A stretch of DNA of 64,000 bases, taken from the NCBI RefSeq assembly GCF_900106745.1, contig NZ_FNNV01000001.1:620001-684000 (forward strand), read 5' to 3'. The first letter of the stretch is position 1, and each line of letters starts with the position of its first letter. The DNA comes from Paenibacillus sp. CF384. Its GTDB lineage: Bacteria; Bacillota; Bacilli; Paenibacillales; Paenibacillaceae. Made by a program: the position numbers and the translations under genes. Below are positions 32,995-42,158 of this stretch, in pieces. Below the pieces are notes generated by a model. The model had not been told where the DNA came from, did not search any database, and worked only from the letters and a program-made list of their open reading frames with translations.

Positions 32995-33999
32995 GTTTCC
33001 TCGCAAATATAACCTCAAATACTCCGGATAAGCGCGCAGATGTGTCGCTTGTGCCCTTGCTTGTGTCTTCTCTCGCAGCTCGGGAATCGTCTCCGAATCT
33101 ACATAATCCGCCAAGATGTCGATGACATCATCCAGAAGACTAGCTCGAAAATACATCGACAGTCGCTCGTACAGCTCTTCGCCTGCCTGTTCGATCACTT
33201 TTGCCTTCCAGTAAGGCCAATCAGCTGTGTTATATAACGGCCATAACAGGACGGAATAGTCCATCGCCGCATCTCCGTTTGCCGCTAAGTCATCCCAGTC
33301 AATCATCCAAATCTCATCGCGCTCATCCACCATGACATTGTTCCAGCCCAAATCATTGTGCACAACATCGCTCGCTGACTTCCGGAAAGCCGGATTGGCA
33401 TACACCGTCTCTCGCAAATCATGGATCTCAGCATCAAACCAATCCAACGTCTCTTCCGTTACAAAATGAAGCAAATGCTTCCCTTCTCTGATCGTGACCA
33501 TATCTCCTTCGAAACGAGAAATGTAAGCATCAGCGAAGGCATCCGCATAGGTAAATGTAGCGTCAGTACGAACGAGCGCCGCAGCGAGCTCTTGATCACG
33601 ATGCAGCTGCTGCAGCTTGAACAGCACTTTCGAAATCGCAGCTGATGCATGCGAGATCGATGTCAAAGATTCGCCACGAATATATTCGAACACCAGCCCA
33701 TATCGATAATCGGGTATGATCTCTTCTTGTATTTCACGGATTAACCGTGGAGCGTTATAGCGGTTCGACAGCTGTTCGCTGACAGAAGCCCATTGCTGAA
33801 GCCGGTGCATTTTCGCATCAGGTGCGAGCTTGAGATGCCTGATCGTCTTCCCAGCGGAGATCCGATACGACTGATTCACAAATCCCCCGGGATTGTAAAT
33901 ATAAGTAACCTTTATTTCAGATCCCTGCTGCAGTCCCAATGAAGCTGCATTCGACTCGGCCCACTGCCTAATAAGTGTTTCATTACGTTCTATGTTCAT
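32989..33999 (-). CDS. Aminoglycoside phosphotransferase (APH) family kinase
   Basis: 336 residues from ATG 33999, behind AGGAAG; the frame also opens at 34032 but without a ribosome site. APH-type catalytic motifs are clear: VVHNDLGWNNVMVD (Brenner-like HxDxxxxN loop) and MIDWDD (DFG-equivalent). Substrates in this family range from antibiotics to choline and homoserine, so none can be assigned. The C-terminal codons run into a dispersed repeat. Confidence 0.85.
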   Translation of the reverse strand: MNIERNETLIRQWAESNAASLGLQQGSEIKVTYIYNPGGFVNQSYRISAGKTIRHLKLAPDAKMHRLQQWASVSEQLSNRYNAPRLIREIQEEIIPDYRYGLVFEYIRGESLTSISHASAAISKVLFKLQQLHRDQELAAALVRTDATFTYADAFADAYISRFEGDMVTIREGKHLLHFVTEETLDWFDAEIHDLRETVYANPAFRKSASDVVHNDLGWNNVMVDERDEIWMIDWDDLAANGDAAMDYSVLLWPLYNTADWPYWKAKVIEQAGEELYERLSMYFRASLLDDVIDILADYVDSETIPELREKTQARAQATHLRAYPEYLRLYLRGNR

Positions 34000-34023
34000 G
34001 TTCTTCTTCCTTTTGTCACGAAT

Positions 34024-34074
34024 AATGAACAACCATGAAGAAAACCGAATAATTCAATTGACAACAATGAACAA
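34024..34074. promoter_or_regulatory. Promoter and repeated element upstream of deoR-murA
   Basis: AATGAACAA occurs twice, at 34024-34032 and 34066-34074, 42 bases (four helical turns) apart, and a TTGACA -35 at 34058-34063 lies between them (with TAGGAT 18 bases later). Direct repeats on one helix face around a promoter suit a DeoR operator. This is pattern-based only. Confidence 0.4.
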
Positions 34075-34133
34075 TACGGAATAGGATATAGGCAAAAGCG
34101 TTCTATTCTTTAGCAAAAGCCGCGGAGGTCACC

Positions 34134-34952
34134 ATGCTCGCAGAGGAACGAAGGCAGCGCATCCTGGAGATGCTTGCCAAGGACGGCAGAGTCGTTGCAC
34201 AGGAGCTGGCACAACAATTTCAGCTTTCTATTGATTCGATACGCCGTGATTTAACCATCATGAAGGAGCAAGGTCTCCTTCAGAAAACATACGGAGGCGC
34301 GATACCGCCAGCTCCGAATGAGTCGCATAAAGTACGTGCCAAACCGCAGCCGAAGAATATTCGGTACGGGGAAGGCGCGCCGCACCAGAATGCCATTTCC
34401 AAATTAGCCGCTTCTTACATTCAACGAAACGATACGATCTTCATTGGCGGAGCCGGTATTCAGTACGGCATGTTGAAATATCTCCCCACCGACTTTCCTT
34501 TCACCGTCGTTACGAATTCTCTTATGATCGCGGAATCGATTCGATCCATGACTCATATTGAATCCTACCTTGTCGGCGGCAAGCTAAGAGCTGCCGGTGA
34601 AAGCTTAATCGACGTCATTGCCGTCGAAATGATCAGCAGATTCAATTACGATATCGGATTTATTACCGGCGGCGGAATCGCACAGAACGGCATCTGCGTC
34701 GCAACGCCGGAGAATGCTGCACTCATTCGAGCAGTAGCCGATGCCTCTCAGCAAACCATCTGTCTTGCGCCTCACGAGAAGATTGGTGTCCGCAGCTTTG
34801 CCACCTCTGTCCCCTTGCAGCAGATTAATTTGCTTATTACCGACCAGAAGGCTCCCGATCCCTTTATACAAGAATGTGAGAACCGTAACGTCAATGTCAT
34901 CATTGCCGATGAACACTATTCAAGCGGAGGCGTAATCGATGAAAGCAATTAA
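34134..34952 (+). CDS. DeoR family transcriptional regulator
   Basis: 272 residues. The N-terminal winged helix (about 5-58: RRQRILEMLAKDGRV, LSIDSIRRDL, KTYGGA) is classic DeoR, followed by a ribose-isomerase-like sensor domain (IFIGGAGIQYGML, VVTNSL, GGKLRAAGESLI, TGGGI). DeoR regulators usually sense phosphorylated sugars. ATG 34134 has GGAGG 5 bases upstream. Its end overlaps the MurA-like gene by 14 bases, so that gene is the obvious target. Confidence 0.92.
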   Translation: MLAEERRQRILEMLAKDGRVVAQELAQQFQLSIDSIRRDLTIMKEQGLLQKTYGGAIPPAPNESHKVRAKPQPKNIRYGEGAPHQNAISKLAASYIQRNDTIFIGGAGIQYGMLKYLPTDFPFTVVTNSLMIAESIRSMTHIESYLVGGKLRAAGESLIDVIAVEMISRFNYDIGFITGGGIAQNGICVATPENAALIRAVADASQQTICLAPHEKIGVRSFATSVPLQQINLLITDQKAPDPFIQECENRNVNVIIADEHYSSGGVIDESN

Positions 34953-36234
34953 TGTGGAATGGTCCAACTCTCTTCATGGCAGCGTTCAAATTCCCGGTTC
35001 CAAGAATAGCTCGCTAGCACTGCTTGCAGCAGTTTGTTTGGCCGATGAACCGGTCACGCTGCTCGGTATTCCGGACATTGCGGATTTGCGAGTCATCTAT
35101 GAAATGAGCCGTGAAATCGGACTTCAGGTCGAACGTCATGAGTCAGGTGCCATTACATTGGACCCGCGTAATATTACGAGCACGGTGCTTGATCCTGTCA
35201 AATCGTCCTCTTTCCGTGCTGCCTATTATTTCGTCGGTTCACTTCTAGCCAAGTTCGGCAAAGTTTCAGTCGGATATCCCGGCGGTGATGACTTTGTCAG
35301 TCGTCCAATGGATCAGCATATTAAAGCACTTCAGATGATGGGCGCAACGTTCACGTTTCATCCGACCTTCTACACCGTGGAAGCCAAAGAGCTCCATGGG
35401 GCGACAATTTACTTCGACATGATTACATCCGGCGCAACGATTAACGTCATGATGGCAGCCGTGCGTGCGAAAGGCACAACGGTATTGCTCAATGCGGCTC
35501 GTGATCCGGAAGTTACAGATACCGCGAATCTGCTTAATCGATTAGGTGCCAGAATTACCGGAGCCGGTACAGATACCATTCGCATAGAAGGTGTTACATC
35601 GCTGCACGGCGGTTCCTATACTGTCATACCGGATCGGCTGATTGCCGGTGCATTCCTGATGGCTGCCGGCGTTACGGGCGGATCGGTTACCGTGGACAAT
35701 GTGATCCCCGAGCATCTCTCTTCCTGCTTAGCGAAGCTGCGTGAAATGGGGATGGAGCTGGATGTACACGATAACGCCATTACCGCACATTCGACCGGAA
35801 TCCTTCGTGCTACTCGAGTACGTACGGCCATGTACCCGGGTTTTGCAACGGATCTGCAGCAGCCATTGACGGCGTTGCTTACCCAAGCCCGCGGCAAAAG
35901 CATCATCGGCGAGCGGATCTATCCGGCTCGATTCAATCATGCCCATCAGCTTATTCGCATGGGGGCGGATATTAAGATCCGCTCTGGCGTAGCCTCTATC
36001 AAAGGCGGCAGCGTATTGCACGGTACTTTGGTGCACGCTTCCGATGTTAGAGCCGGCATTTGCTTGATTCTTGCCGGACTTCGCGCGGAAGGCACAACGA
36101 CAATCGCCGGCGTTCAGCATATCGATCGCGGTTATGAGGATGTAGTCGGCTCCTTCCGCTCACTCGGCGCGAACATCAGCATGTATGACAGCAGCGAAAT
36201 GCCGGCTCACAGCTTAATCACCGGCATTCAATAA
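34939..36234 (+). CDS. murA: UDP-N-acetylglucosamine 1-carboxyvinyltransferase paralogue with Asp at the active-site Cys position
   Basis: 431-residue EPSP-synthase-fold enzyme. MurA active-site positions are kept: Lys22-Asn23 (GSKNSS), Arg93, Arg122, Asp305 (ATDLQQP) and Arg371 (DVRAG). The loop that normally reads PGGC-x-IG-x-RP is [10 protein letters not shown], so the fosfomycin-reactive Cys115 is replaced by Asp117. Asp at this place is known to keep activity and block fosfomycin alkylation in other bacteria. Paenibacilli normally carry housekeeping murA copies elsewhere, and pairing with a DeoR regulator is unusual, so this may be an inducible or specialised enzyme. ATG 34939 follows GGAGG inside deoR. 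Confidence 0.88.
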   Translation: MKAINVEWSNSLHGSVQIPGSKNSSLALLAAVCLADEPVTLLGIPDIADLRVIYEMSREIGLQVERHESGAITLDPRNITSTVLDPVKSSSFRAAYYFVGSLLAKFGKVSVGYPGGDDFVSRPMDQHIKALQMMGATFTFHPTFYTVEAKELHGATIYFDMITSGATINVMMAAVRAKGTTVLLNAARDPEVTDTANLLNRLGARITGAGTDTIRIEGVTSLHGGSYTVIPDRLIAGAFLMAAGVTGGSVTVDNVIPEHLSSCLAKLREMGMELDVHDNAITAHSTGILRATRVRTAMYPGFATDLQQPLTALLTQARGKSIIGERIYPARFNHAHQLIRMGADIKIRSGVASIKGGSVLHGTLVHASDVRAGICLILAGLRAEGTTTIAGVQHIDRGYEDVVGSFRSLGANISMYDSSEMPAHSLITGIQ

Positions 36235-36242
36235 GTTATCCA

Positions 36243-36274
36243 AGAGCAGCTTGCCGTGTATGGTTGGCTGCTCT
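36243..36274 (+). terminator. Intrinsic terminator of deoR-murA
   Basis: AGAGCAGC / GCTGCTCT arms with a loop that has its own CC/GG pairing, followed by CTTT, nine bases after the murA stop. Confidence 0.75.
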
Positions 36275-36308
36275 CTTTATGACAACGGAGCGCTGGTTGC
36301 CAGTGAAT

Positions 36309-37204
36309 TTATAGGAACTTTCTCTGGGCATCTCTTATATCTTTCCAAGACACTCGACGAATGCCTTCACTCTTCAAGAGACTGCTAATATCCTCGTCCA
36401 ACAACAAGCGATATTCAATCTCCCTTTCCCGTGCACAGGATGTCAGCGTCTCTAGCTCGAGCGTGTGCCATGATGGATGGACTGTCCATTGTGTGACTCC
36501 CGGCTTTAGATCCGCCAGCAGCTTCATGATTCGATCCTTTGCTTGCTCGTATCCCATCGATTCTTCCATGCAGTACGGCAAAGAAATCAAATCGTCGATC
36601 AACAAAATCCCTCGCTGCCTTGCAATCTCGATCCTGGCCTGAAACACCATCTTCAGCTCTGATGGAATAAATGACTGCTCCATGATGCGTTTCGGCAAGT
36701 TAAAGGGAAGTCGGTATTCTCGCATAAATCAATGGCGATCTCCAGAAAATCTCGCCCTCCTGCCAGCCCCATAATCGTGCCCCCGTGACTGTCCAGATGG
36801 GTCGGGTCGATGCCAAGGGCTAGGGCAAGCTGGATCTGTGCCTCCAGTTCGCAGCGAATTTCTTCCGGGTCGCCATGGTGCTCGATATACGATAAGTCGC
36901 TATGAAAGAATCCGTCCGCTGTCACTAAACTGGACAGGCTCCCCTTTTGATAAACAGGTTGATAGGGATGGGTTTGCTCACTGGATAAGGTAAGATGAAT
37001 GCCAATATGACTATTGGCATCTTGTAAGCAGAGCTGAGCCGCCTCTCTCGCACCAGGGCAAGGCATCATAATGGAAGCCGATGAAATGGCGCGACTTGCA
37101 AACAGCTTCGAAACCGCCTCATTCGTTCCCTGCGTAATGCCCAAGTCGTCCGCGTTAATAATTAACAAGCGATCCTCTGCTGCACAACCTAACCTATGAA
37201 GCAC
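36309..37204 (-). pseudogene. ChbG/YdjC family carbohydrate deacetylase, split by a one-base frameshift
   Basis: The N-terminal part (37204 to about 36722) has the YdjC metal site: NADDLGIT near the start, GIHLTL and a THLDSHGG motif. The reading frame then leaves the family; in the next frame the protein continues REYRLPFNLPKRIMEQSFIP to a stop at 36309, with the conserved TQWTVHPSW segment. One base missing around 36719-36726 (CTCGCA on the plus strand) accounts for it. Repaired length is about 300 aa, normal for enzymes that deacetylate N-acetylated sugars or chitooligosaccharides. GTG 37204 is the likely start, behind AGAGGTGG. It follows the LysR gene by 12 bases. Confidence 0.84.
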
Positions 37205-37216
37205 GCCAACCACCTC

Positions 37217-38083
37217 TTAATCCAACAAATCGATAAAATCTTGCAAGGCATGAGAGATCCATTTCTTCGGGTGAAGGATAAGCTGCAAGTCCAGTCTGAT
37301 ATCTGCATGAGAGAATGGCAGTACAGCTAGCTCACCACGTTCAATCTCTTCTTGTACAGCCATTCGTGGCAGCAACGCGATACCTGAGCCAGCCTTTAAG
37401 CAGCGCTTAATCGCTTCCGGATTACCAAGCTCCAAGCCAATGCGATAAGAAATACCTTCCTCCTGCAGGACCCGTTCCAGCATCATCCGATAATTGCAGC
37501 TGGGCTCGGACATCAGCCACTCTGCGTCTTGAAGCTGTTCGATGTGAATGGTTCCCATCGATGTAACCGGATGTTCGGCACCTGTAACCAGAACCAGCGG
37601 TTCTTCACGTATCGCCGTCCAAGTTAGCGGGGTATGAGCAGGTTTATTTTCCAGTAAGAGTCCAAGATCGTACTCCCCTTCTCGCACTTTCTCCACAATC
37701 GCAGCCTCGCGATCCGGCTGAATCCGGATGGTAAGTGCCGGATACCGCTGCCTCATCTGCTGAATAAAAGGTGGCAGATAATACGAAGCTAGCGAGTCAA
37801 TCGTCCCGATCGTCAAAGTCCCCCCGCCTTGAACGGCAAGCATCCCCTTGGACTGGTCATACAAATTCAGCATCTGAACAGAGATCTTGAGCAGCTCTTC
37901 TCCCGCCAATGTCAGCCGCAAGGCGCGACCGAACCTTTCAAACAGCTTTACTCCGTACAGCTGCTCCAGCTTCTGGATTTGCATCGTTACGCTGGACTGC
38001 GCATAACCAAGCTCTCCCGCTGCTTTCGTGTAGCTTTGATGGAATGCGACCTCCCGAAAGGTCTGGAAATAAGTAAGATCCAT
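37217..38083 (-). CDS. LysR family transcriptional regulator
   Basis: 288 residues. N-terminal winged helix (QSYTKAAGELGYAQSSVTMQIQKLEQLYGVKLFER at about 17-51 in total) and a periplasmic-binding-like effector domain (LTIGTIDSLASYYLPPF onwards). It is divergent from the DapA-like gene, the usual LysR arrangement, with a 109-base spacer containing the inverted repeat CATCAC-N15-GTGATG (38116-38142). The ChbG-type gene downstream is probably cotranscribed. Confidence 0.92.
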   Translation of the reverse strand: MDLTYFQTFREVAFHQSYTKAAGELGYAQSSVTMQIQKLEQLYGVKLFERFGRALRLTLAGEELLKISVQMLNLYDQSKGMLAVQGGGTLTIGTIDSLASYYLPPFIQQMRQRYPALTIRIQPDREAAIVEKVREGEYDLGLLLENKPAHTPLTWTAIREEPLVLVTGAEHPVTSMGTIHIEQLQDAEWLMSEPSCNYRMMLERVLQEEGISYRIGLELGNPEAIKRCLKAGSGIALLPRMAVQEEIERGELAVLPFSHADIRLDLQLILHPKKWISHALQDFIDLLD

Positions 38084-38115
38084 ATCGTCACCACTTCAAT
38101 ATTATTGATAACACT

Positions 38116-38142
38116 CATCACTTATTATAGATAACTGTGATG
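38116..38142. promoter_or_regulatory. Candidate LysR-binding site
   Basis: CATCAC (38116-38121) and GTGATG (38137-38142) form an inverted repeat with a 15-base A/T-rich spacer in the divergent lysR-dapA spacer. LysR regulators often bind T-N11-A dyads in such places. Assignment is by pattern and location only. Confidence 0.4.
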
Positions 38143-38192
38143 CGAAAGAACATGTTAAAGTGATAGCAACCATACTTTAGGAGGATGTTATC

Positions 38193-39077
38193 ATGCTGAA
38201 TGAACGCGATTTAAAAGGAACTTATGTACCTACGATTACACCATTCTTGCCGACAGAAGAGCTGGATTTGGAATCTTATCAGCGTTATGTGGCGAATTTG
38301 CTGCACCATCACATACAGGGCATAGTCGTTAACGGTACCACCGGTGAAGCACCGACCGTAACCTGGGATGAAGTAGCAACTCTCTTCGCAGCGACCAAAC
38401 AAACGATGACAAAGGGCAATCATGAACTGCCGATCATTGTCGGTACGGGAACGAACAGCACCCGCTCCACCGTCCAGCGGACGGAATTAGCCGCTGAGCT
38501 AGGCGCAGATGCCGTCCTCGTTGTAACGCCCTATTACAGCCGTCCATCGCAGGAAGGCGTGATCGAGCATTTTCGTAGAGCTGCCGAAGTCGGCGTGCCC
38601 GTTATTGCCTACGAAGTACCTGCTCGCACGGGGCTGCAATTAACCTCAGAAACGGTCCAAAGAATCTTGGATGTACAAGGTGTCATTGGATTAAAGGACA
38701 GCACAAGCAGCACGCAGCTCCTGACCCAGCTTGTACAATCGGATACGAAACCGATCCTCTGCGGCAATGATCAAACCTACTTGGAGATGTTAGCCAACGG
38801 AGCAACCGGAGGCATATTATCATCGGCAAATGTGCATACCGAACGGTTTGTGCAATTATTCAACCACGTGTCGCAAGGAGAAATGATCGAAGCGCAGAAC
38901 TTATTCCATTCGCTTACGCCTATGATTCAAGCCCTGTTTCAAGAGTCTAATCCCGCACCTCTCAAATGGATCCTGGCTGAGCAAGGCCTTCTTGCCTCAC
39001 CTTCGCTGCGCTTGCCTATGAGTCCGATTAGTGCCGATTTAGCTCAACAATTAAACCGATTGCTGCTGCAGCGATAA
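38193..39077 (+). CDS. DapA-family aldolase (4-hydroxy-tetrahydrodipicolinate synthase-like)
   Basis: 294-residue TIM-barrel class I aldolase. NGTTGE at 47-52, the catalytic Tyr in VIAYEVPARTG, and Schiff-base Lys in GLKDSTS are present. True DapA usually reads YNVPGRT; the YEVPART variant, and the LysR neighbour instead of a lysine-biosynthesis operon, leave room for another pyruvate- or sugar-acid-related substrate. ATG 38193 follows AGGAGG. No lysine riboswitch fits in the short upstream spacer. Convergent with the TagA-like gene, ten bases away. Confidence 0.88.
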   Translation: MLNERDLKGTYVPTITPFLPTEELDLESYQRYVANLLHHHIQGIVVNGTTGEAPTVTWDEVATLFAATKQTMTKGNHELPIIVGTGTNSTRSTVQRTELAAELGADAVLVVTPYYSRPSQEGVIEHFRRAAEVGVPVIAYEVPARTGLQLTSETVQRILDVQGVIGLKDSTSSTQLLTQLVQSDTKPILCGNDQTYLEMLANGATGGILSSANVHTERFVQLFNHVSQGEMIEAQNLFHSLTPMIQALFQESNPAPLKWILAEQGLLASPSLRLPMSPISADLAQQLNRLLLQR

Positions 39078-39087
39078 GGTCACTGCT

Positions 39088-39843
39088 CTAATTCTTGTCC
39101 TTATACATCAATGCCCGAATTGCAAAACGCGGCAATATCAACTGTCTGCGCCATCTGGAAGGCTGGTTAAGCAGTCGATACAGCCACTCCACGTTCCACT
39201 TCTGCCAGATCGCCGGCGCTCGCTTCACGGTTCCGGCGATAATATCCAAGCTGCCGCCGACCCCCATGGCAATCCTCGCGTTAAGCACGCTCTTATAGCG
39301 GTGGATTAGCTGTTCCGATCTAGGCGCACCTAAAGCAACGACCAGGATATCCGGTCTCAGCCTCCCAATCTCTGCGATAATGCGTCCCTCTTCGTGTTCG
39401 CCATAGAAGCCATGCTGTCTGCCAATTACCTTCGCACCGGGATAGCTCCGTTCGATCTCTTCCGCCGCTAGTTGATTGGTCTCTTTACTCGCGCCAAGCA
39501 AATAATACGTTCTGGCAATCGGACCACTTGCTTGCAGCAGCTGCAGAAGCAGATCACAACCGGTTACGCGTTCGGGAAGCGGATTTCCCTTCAGCCGGGA
39601 AACCATTACGATGCCCATGCCGTCCGCTGTGAGCAGTCCAGCTTCTTCTACAATATTGCGCAGCTGCGTATCATGCTGACAGGACATTGTGATTTCGGGG
39701 TTAAGCGTCACAACATGAAATAATTCAGATCGATGTTCATCTATAACTTGATCAATAATGGCAATCGTTTCTTTCATCGTCAGCTTAGGAACCGGAATTC
39801 CCATAATCCTCGAGTAGGTCTTCATGTGTAGTCGTTGAGCCAC
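39088..39843 (-). CDS. WecG/TagA/CpsF family glycosyltransferase
   Basis: 251 residues of the GT26 family. LNPEITMSCQHDTQLR, TADGMGIVMVSRLKG, YYLLGASKE and VGVGGSLDIIAGTVKRAP are the standard blocks. Such enzymes add ManNAc (TagA) or similar sugars to lipid-linked GlcNAc in wall teichoic acid or polysaccharide synthesis. The frame opens with GTG 39843; ATG 39825 would shorten it by six residues. No other teichoic acid gene is nearby. Confidence 0.92.
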   Translation of the reverse strand: MAQRLHMKTYSRIMGIPVPKLTMKETIAIIDQVIDEHRSELFHVVTLNPEITMSCQHDTQLRNIVEEAGLLTADGMGIVMVSRLKGNPLPERVTGCDLLLQLLQASGPIARTYYLLGASKETNQLAAEEIERSYPGAKVIGRQHGFYGEHEEGRIIAEIGRLRPDILVVALGAPRSEQLIHRYKSVLNARIAMGVGGSLDIIAGTVKRAPAIWQKWNVEWLYRLLNQPSRWRRQLILPRFAIRALMYKDKN

Positions 39844-39978
39844 CTTTTGCCGAAAGTTGGAATTCGCTTACATACCCAATATTACCCTTTAGCAGCAGCC
39901 AGAAAAAGAGTAAAATGGAAATAGGCACGATTCTTTCCACCACTACTACTCGGGTCGCATAAGGAGATGGCTGCTCAG

Positions 39979-40701
39979 ATGAAACGTTTTGCCTTCGTAA
40001 CAGGCGCCGATCGCGGGCTTGGCTTAGCGCTTGTGAAAGGACTTCTTCAAGAACAGTATCACGTAATAGCCGGTCACTATCTGGATCAAAGTCCGCAGCT
40101 TGAACAGCTCGCGTCTGAGGTTCAGGATTCTCTCAGTTTGGTGAAGCTGGACGTTGCAAGTGATCAAAGCGTGGCCGAAGCGGCAGCACAAATCGCCGCC
40201 ATGACCGACACCTTGGATCTGGTGCTCAATAATGCCGGGATATTAGGCGATATTCAGGCGACCATTCTAGATCCGCTTCCATTGGCCGACATGCAGCAGG
40301 TGTTCAATGTAAACACGCTCGGACCGCTGCGCGTCACCAATGCGCTTGCTCCACTGGTGCTTCGCAGCGAATCCAAGCTGTTCGTCACGATCTCCTCGGA
40401 AGCCGGCAGCATTGCCGATTGCGAACGTACAAGCTGGTTTGGCTATTGCATGTCGAAGACAGCGCTGAATATGCAAGGTGCACTTATCCATAACGAAGTG
40501 AAGAAGTCCGGCGGGCAAGTCCTGCTCCTCCATCCAGGCTGGGTACAATCGTACATGAGCGGGACGTTAAACACCGAAGCGACCCTCACGGCAGATCAAT
40601 CTGCAGCTCATATTATCGAACGCATCCTTGAGCTCAAGCCGAATGAACCGTCCGATAAGCCGCTGTTTAGAGACTACTCAGGAAATGAAATGTCTTGGTG
40701 A
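39979..40701 (+). CDS. Short-chain dehydrogenase/reductase
   Basis: SDR enzyme. NAD(P)-binding TGADRGLG near the N-terminus, NNAG in the middle, and catalytic Ser, Tyr and Lys in the SSEAGSIADC / YCMSK segments. The substrate is unknown; the group resembles C-factor-like SDRs. ATG 39979 is preferred because AAGGAG stands directly against the earlier ATG at 39967. The ThuA-like gene starts 25 bases after its stop. Confidence 0.88.
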   Translation: MKRFAFVTGADRGLGLALVKGLLQEQYHVIAGHYLDQSPQLEQLASEVQDSLSLVKLDVASDQSVAEAAAQIAAMTDTLDLVLNNAGILGDIQATILDPLPLADMQQVFNVNTLGPLRVTNALAPLVLRSESKLFVTISSEAGSIADCERTSWFGYCMSKTALNMQGALIHNEVKKSGGQVLLLHPGWVQSYMSGTLNTEATLTADQSAAHIIERILELKPNEPSDKPLFRDYSGNEMSW

Positions 40702-40726
40702 GAATGAGAAAGCGAGGGATAATGCG

Positions 40727-41374
40727 ATGACTGTACATACTCGGAAGCATGTGCTCGTGCTTGGCGATAATGCAAAGGCGCCTTACCATCCACTGATTAA
40801 CATTCAAGAGGAACTCTCTGCCATTCTTGGCGAGGAACAATATGAAATCAGTTACACCGATAATTACAATACGCTGGATGTTGATATTCTGCATGCCTGC
40901 GATCTGTTTATCTCCTACACGGACTGCTGGAGCTCACCGATTGAAACGGACCAAGCTGCTGCTTTGATGCAATATGTGCATCAAGGAGGCAGTTTGCTGG
41001 TCATCCATAACGGAATATCGCTTCAGTCCCGAGAGGAATGCGCCGAGCTCATCGGTGCGCGCTTCACCGGACATCCGGACTATCAAAGCCTTGAATTTCA
41101 CTTCTCCGATACGGAGCATCCGGTCACACGCGGCGTCGCCCCCTTCTTCCTCGAAGAAGAACCGTATCGGTTCGAATTTCTTCCGGCAAGCCATGTCAGC
41201 GTGTTGATGGAATACGCAATGGAGGGTCAACTTTATCCGGCTGCATGGACCGCTAACCGCGGTCGAGGAAGGTTAGTCTATCTGATGCCCGGGCATCATA
41301 AGCCCTCTTTCCTGCATCCGGCCTGTCGACAATTGATCCGCAACAGCGCAAATTGGCTGACAGAACAGCTCTAA
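40727..41374 (+). CDS. ThuA-like domain protein
   Basis: 215 residues from ATG 40727, behind GAGGGATAA; the frame continues upstream into the SDR gene but without a ribosome site. The ThuA (trehalose utilisation) class-I amidotransferase-like fold is seen as VLVLGDN, DLFISYTDCWSSP, GGSLLVIHNG and RGRLVYLMPGHHKPSF. The family is linked to sugar metabolism; the activity is unclear. Cotranscribed with the SDR. Confidence 0.85.
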   Translation: MTVHTRKHVLVLGDNAKAPYHPLINIQEELSAILGEEQYEISYTDNYNTLDVDILHACDLFISYTDCWSSPIETDQAAALMQYVHQGGSLLVIHNGISLQSREECAELIGARFTGHPDYQSLEFHFSDTEHPVTRGVAPFFLEEEPYRFEFLPASHVSVLMEYAMEGQLYPAAWTANRGRGRLVYLMPGHHKPSFLHPACRQLIRNSANWLTEQL

Positions 41375-41391
41375 TACATTTATGCATTTGT

Positions 41392-41454
41392 GCCGGAGGG
41401 TATTTGACTCGCTCTTATAATCGCAAGATCACAAGGCGAGCGATACCCTCCGGC
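41392..41454. terminator. Bidirectional intrinsic terminator
   Basis: GCCGGAGGGTAT pairs with ATACCCTCCGGC around an inner CTCGC/GCGAG stem; it is flanked by TTATTTTATT on the plus strand. It separates the convergent ThuA-like and ABC permease genes. Confidence 0.88.
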
Positions 41455-41474
41455 TTATTTTATTACCTTACTCC

Positions 41475-42158
41475 CTATAACTCTCCGCTCCGCCTTACCC
41501 CCAGATAAGCCATCAATGAACCGAAACCAACACTGACCAAAGCGAGTATCGACATGGATTGCAGGTTCTGATACAGGACATCGTTATTCATAACGACCAT
41601 CCCCGAATTAGAGATGATAAACGAACTAATGATCAGCGCCGGCATCGTCTTGCGGAGCATACCGAAGAAGAGCGGAACGAGGGACAACCCTGCAGCGATA
41701 ACGGCAATAATGATGATTCGCAGCGCTTCCTCCCAGAGTCGATCTCTCGTTAACGGTTCGGCAATATAGTGATAATGGGAATTGGCAACAAGCAGCGCGC
41801 CGGATACCACAAGATGCCCGATGATAACCGTCAGAAAAGTCCAGACACCGATAATGACCAATTTGGCCGCGAAGATCATGTTGCGAGGCACCGGATACAC
41901 GAACAGAATCGTCACCGTTTTGTTGCGATATTCATCAATGATCATTCTCGACATCAACACGGATGCGAAGATCACGAACGTAATGCCCACGTAATTCATG
42001 ATGCTCTGAAAAGCACGATCATACGAATCGACATCATTATTAGGGATATCGCTGCCTACCACCCAAAGCACCAGCATTAGAATGGTAACCACGGCAGAGA
42101 GCAGCAGCCCGCGCCACCTCGTCTTCTTAAGCTCCAGCTTAATCAGCTTCCACAACAT
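41475..42158 (-). CDS. ABC-2 type permease (module 2)
   Basis: 227 residues with six membrane helices; starts LWKLIKLELKKTRWRG and contains the IIDEYRNKTVTILFVYPVPR cytoplasmic loop typical of bacitracin/lantibiotic-immunity permeases. It overlaps its ATPase gene by 20 bases, so the two form one transporter. Last gene of a six-gene minus-strand operon. Confidence 0.9.
   Translation of the reverse strand: MLWKLIKLELKKTRWRGLLLSAVVTILMLVLWVVGSDIPNNDVDSYDRAFQSIMNYVGITFVIFASVLMSRMIIDEYRNKTVTILFVYPVPRNMIFAAKLVIIGVWTFLTVIIGHLVVSGALLVANSHYHYIAEPLTRDRLWEEALRIIIIAVIAAGLSLVPLFFGMLRKTMPALIISSFIISNSGMVVMNNDVLYQNLQSMSILALVSVGFGSLMAYLGVRRSGEL

Noticed and set aside
38084-38192. Possible lysine riboswitch before the dapA-like gene
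   Set aside because: The spacer is only 109 bases and holds LysR-type dyads; a lysine riboswitch needs about 170 bases and its conserved core is absent.
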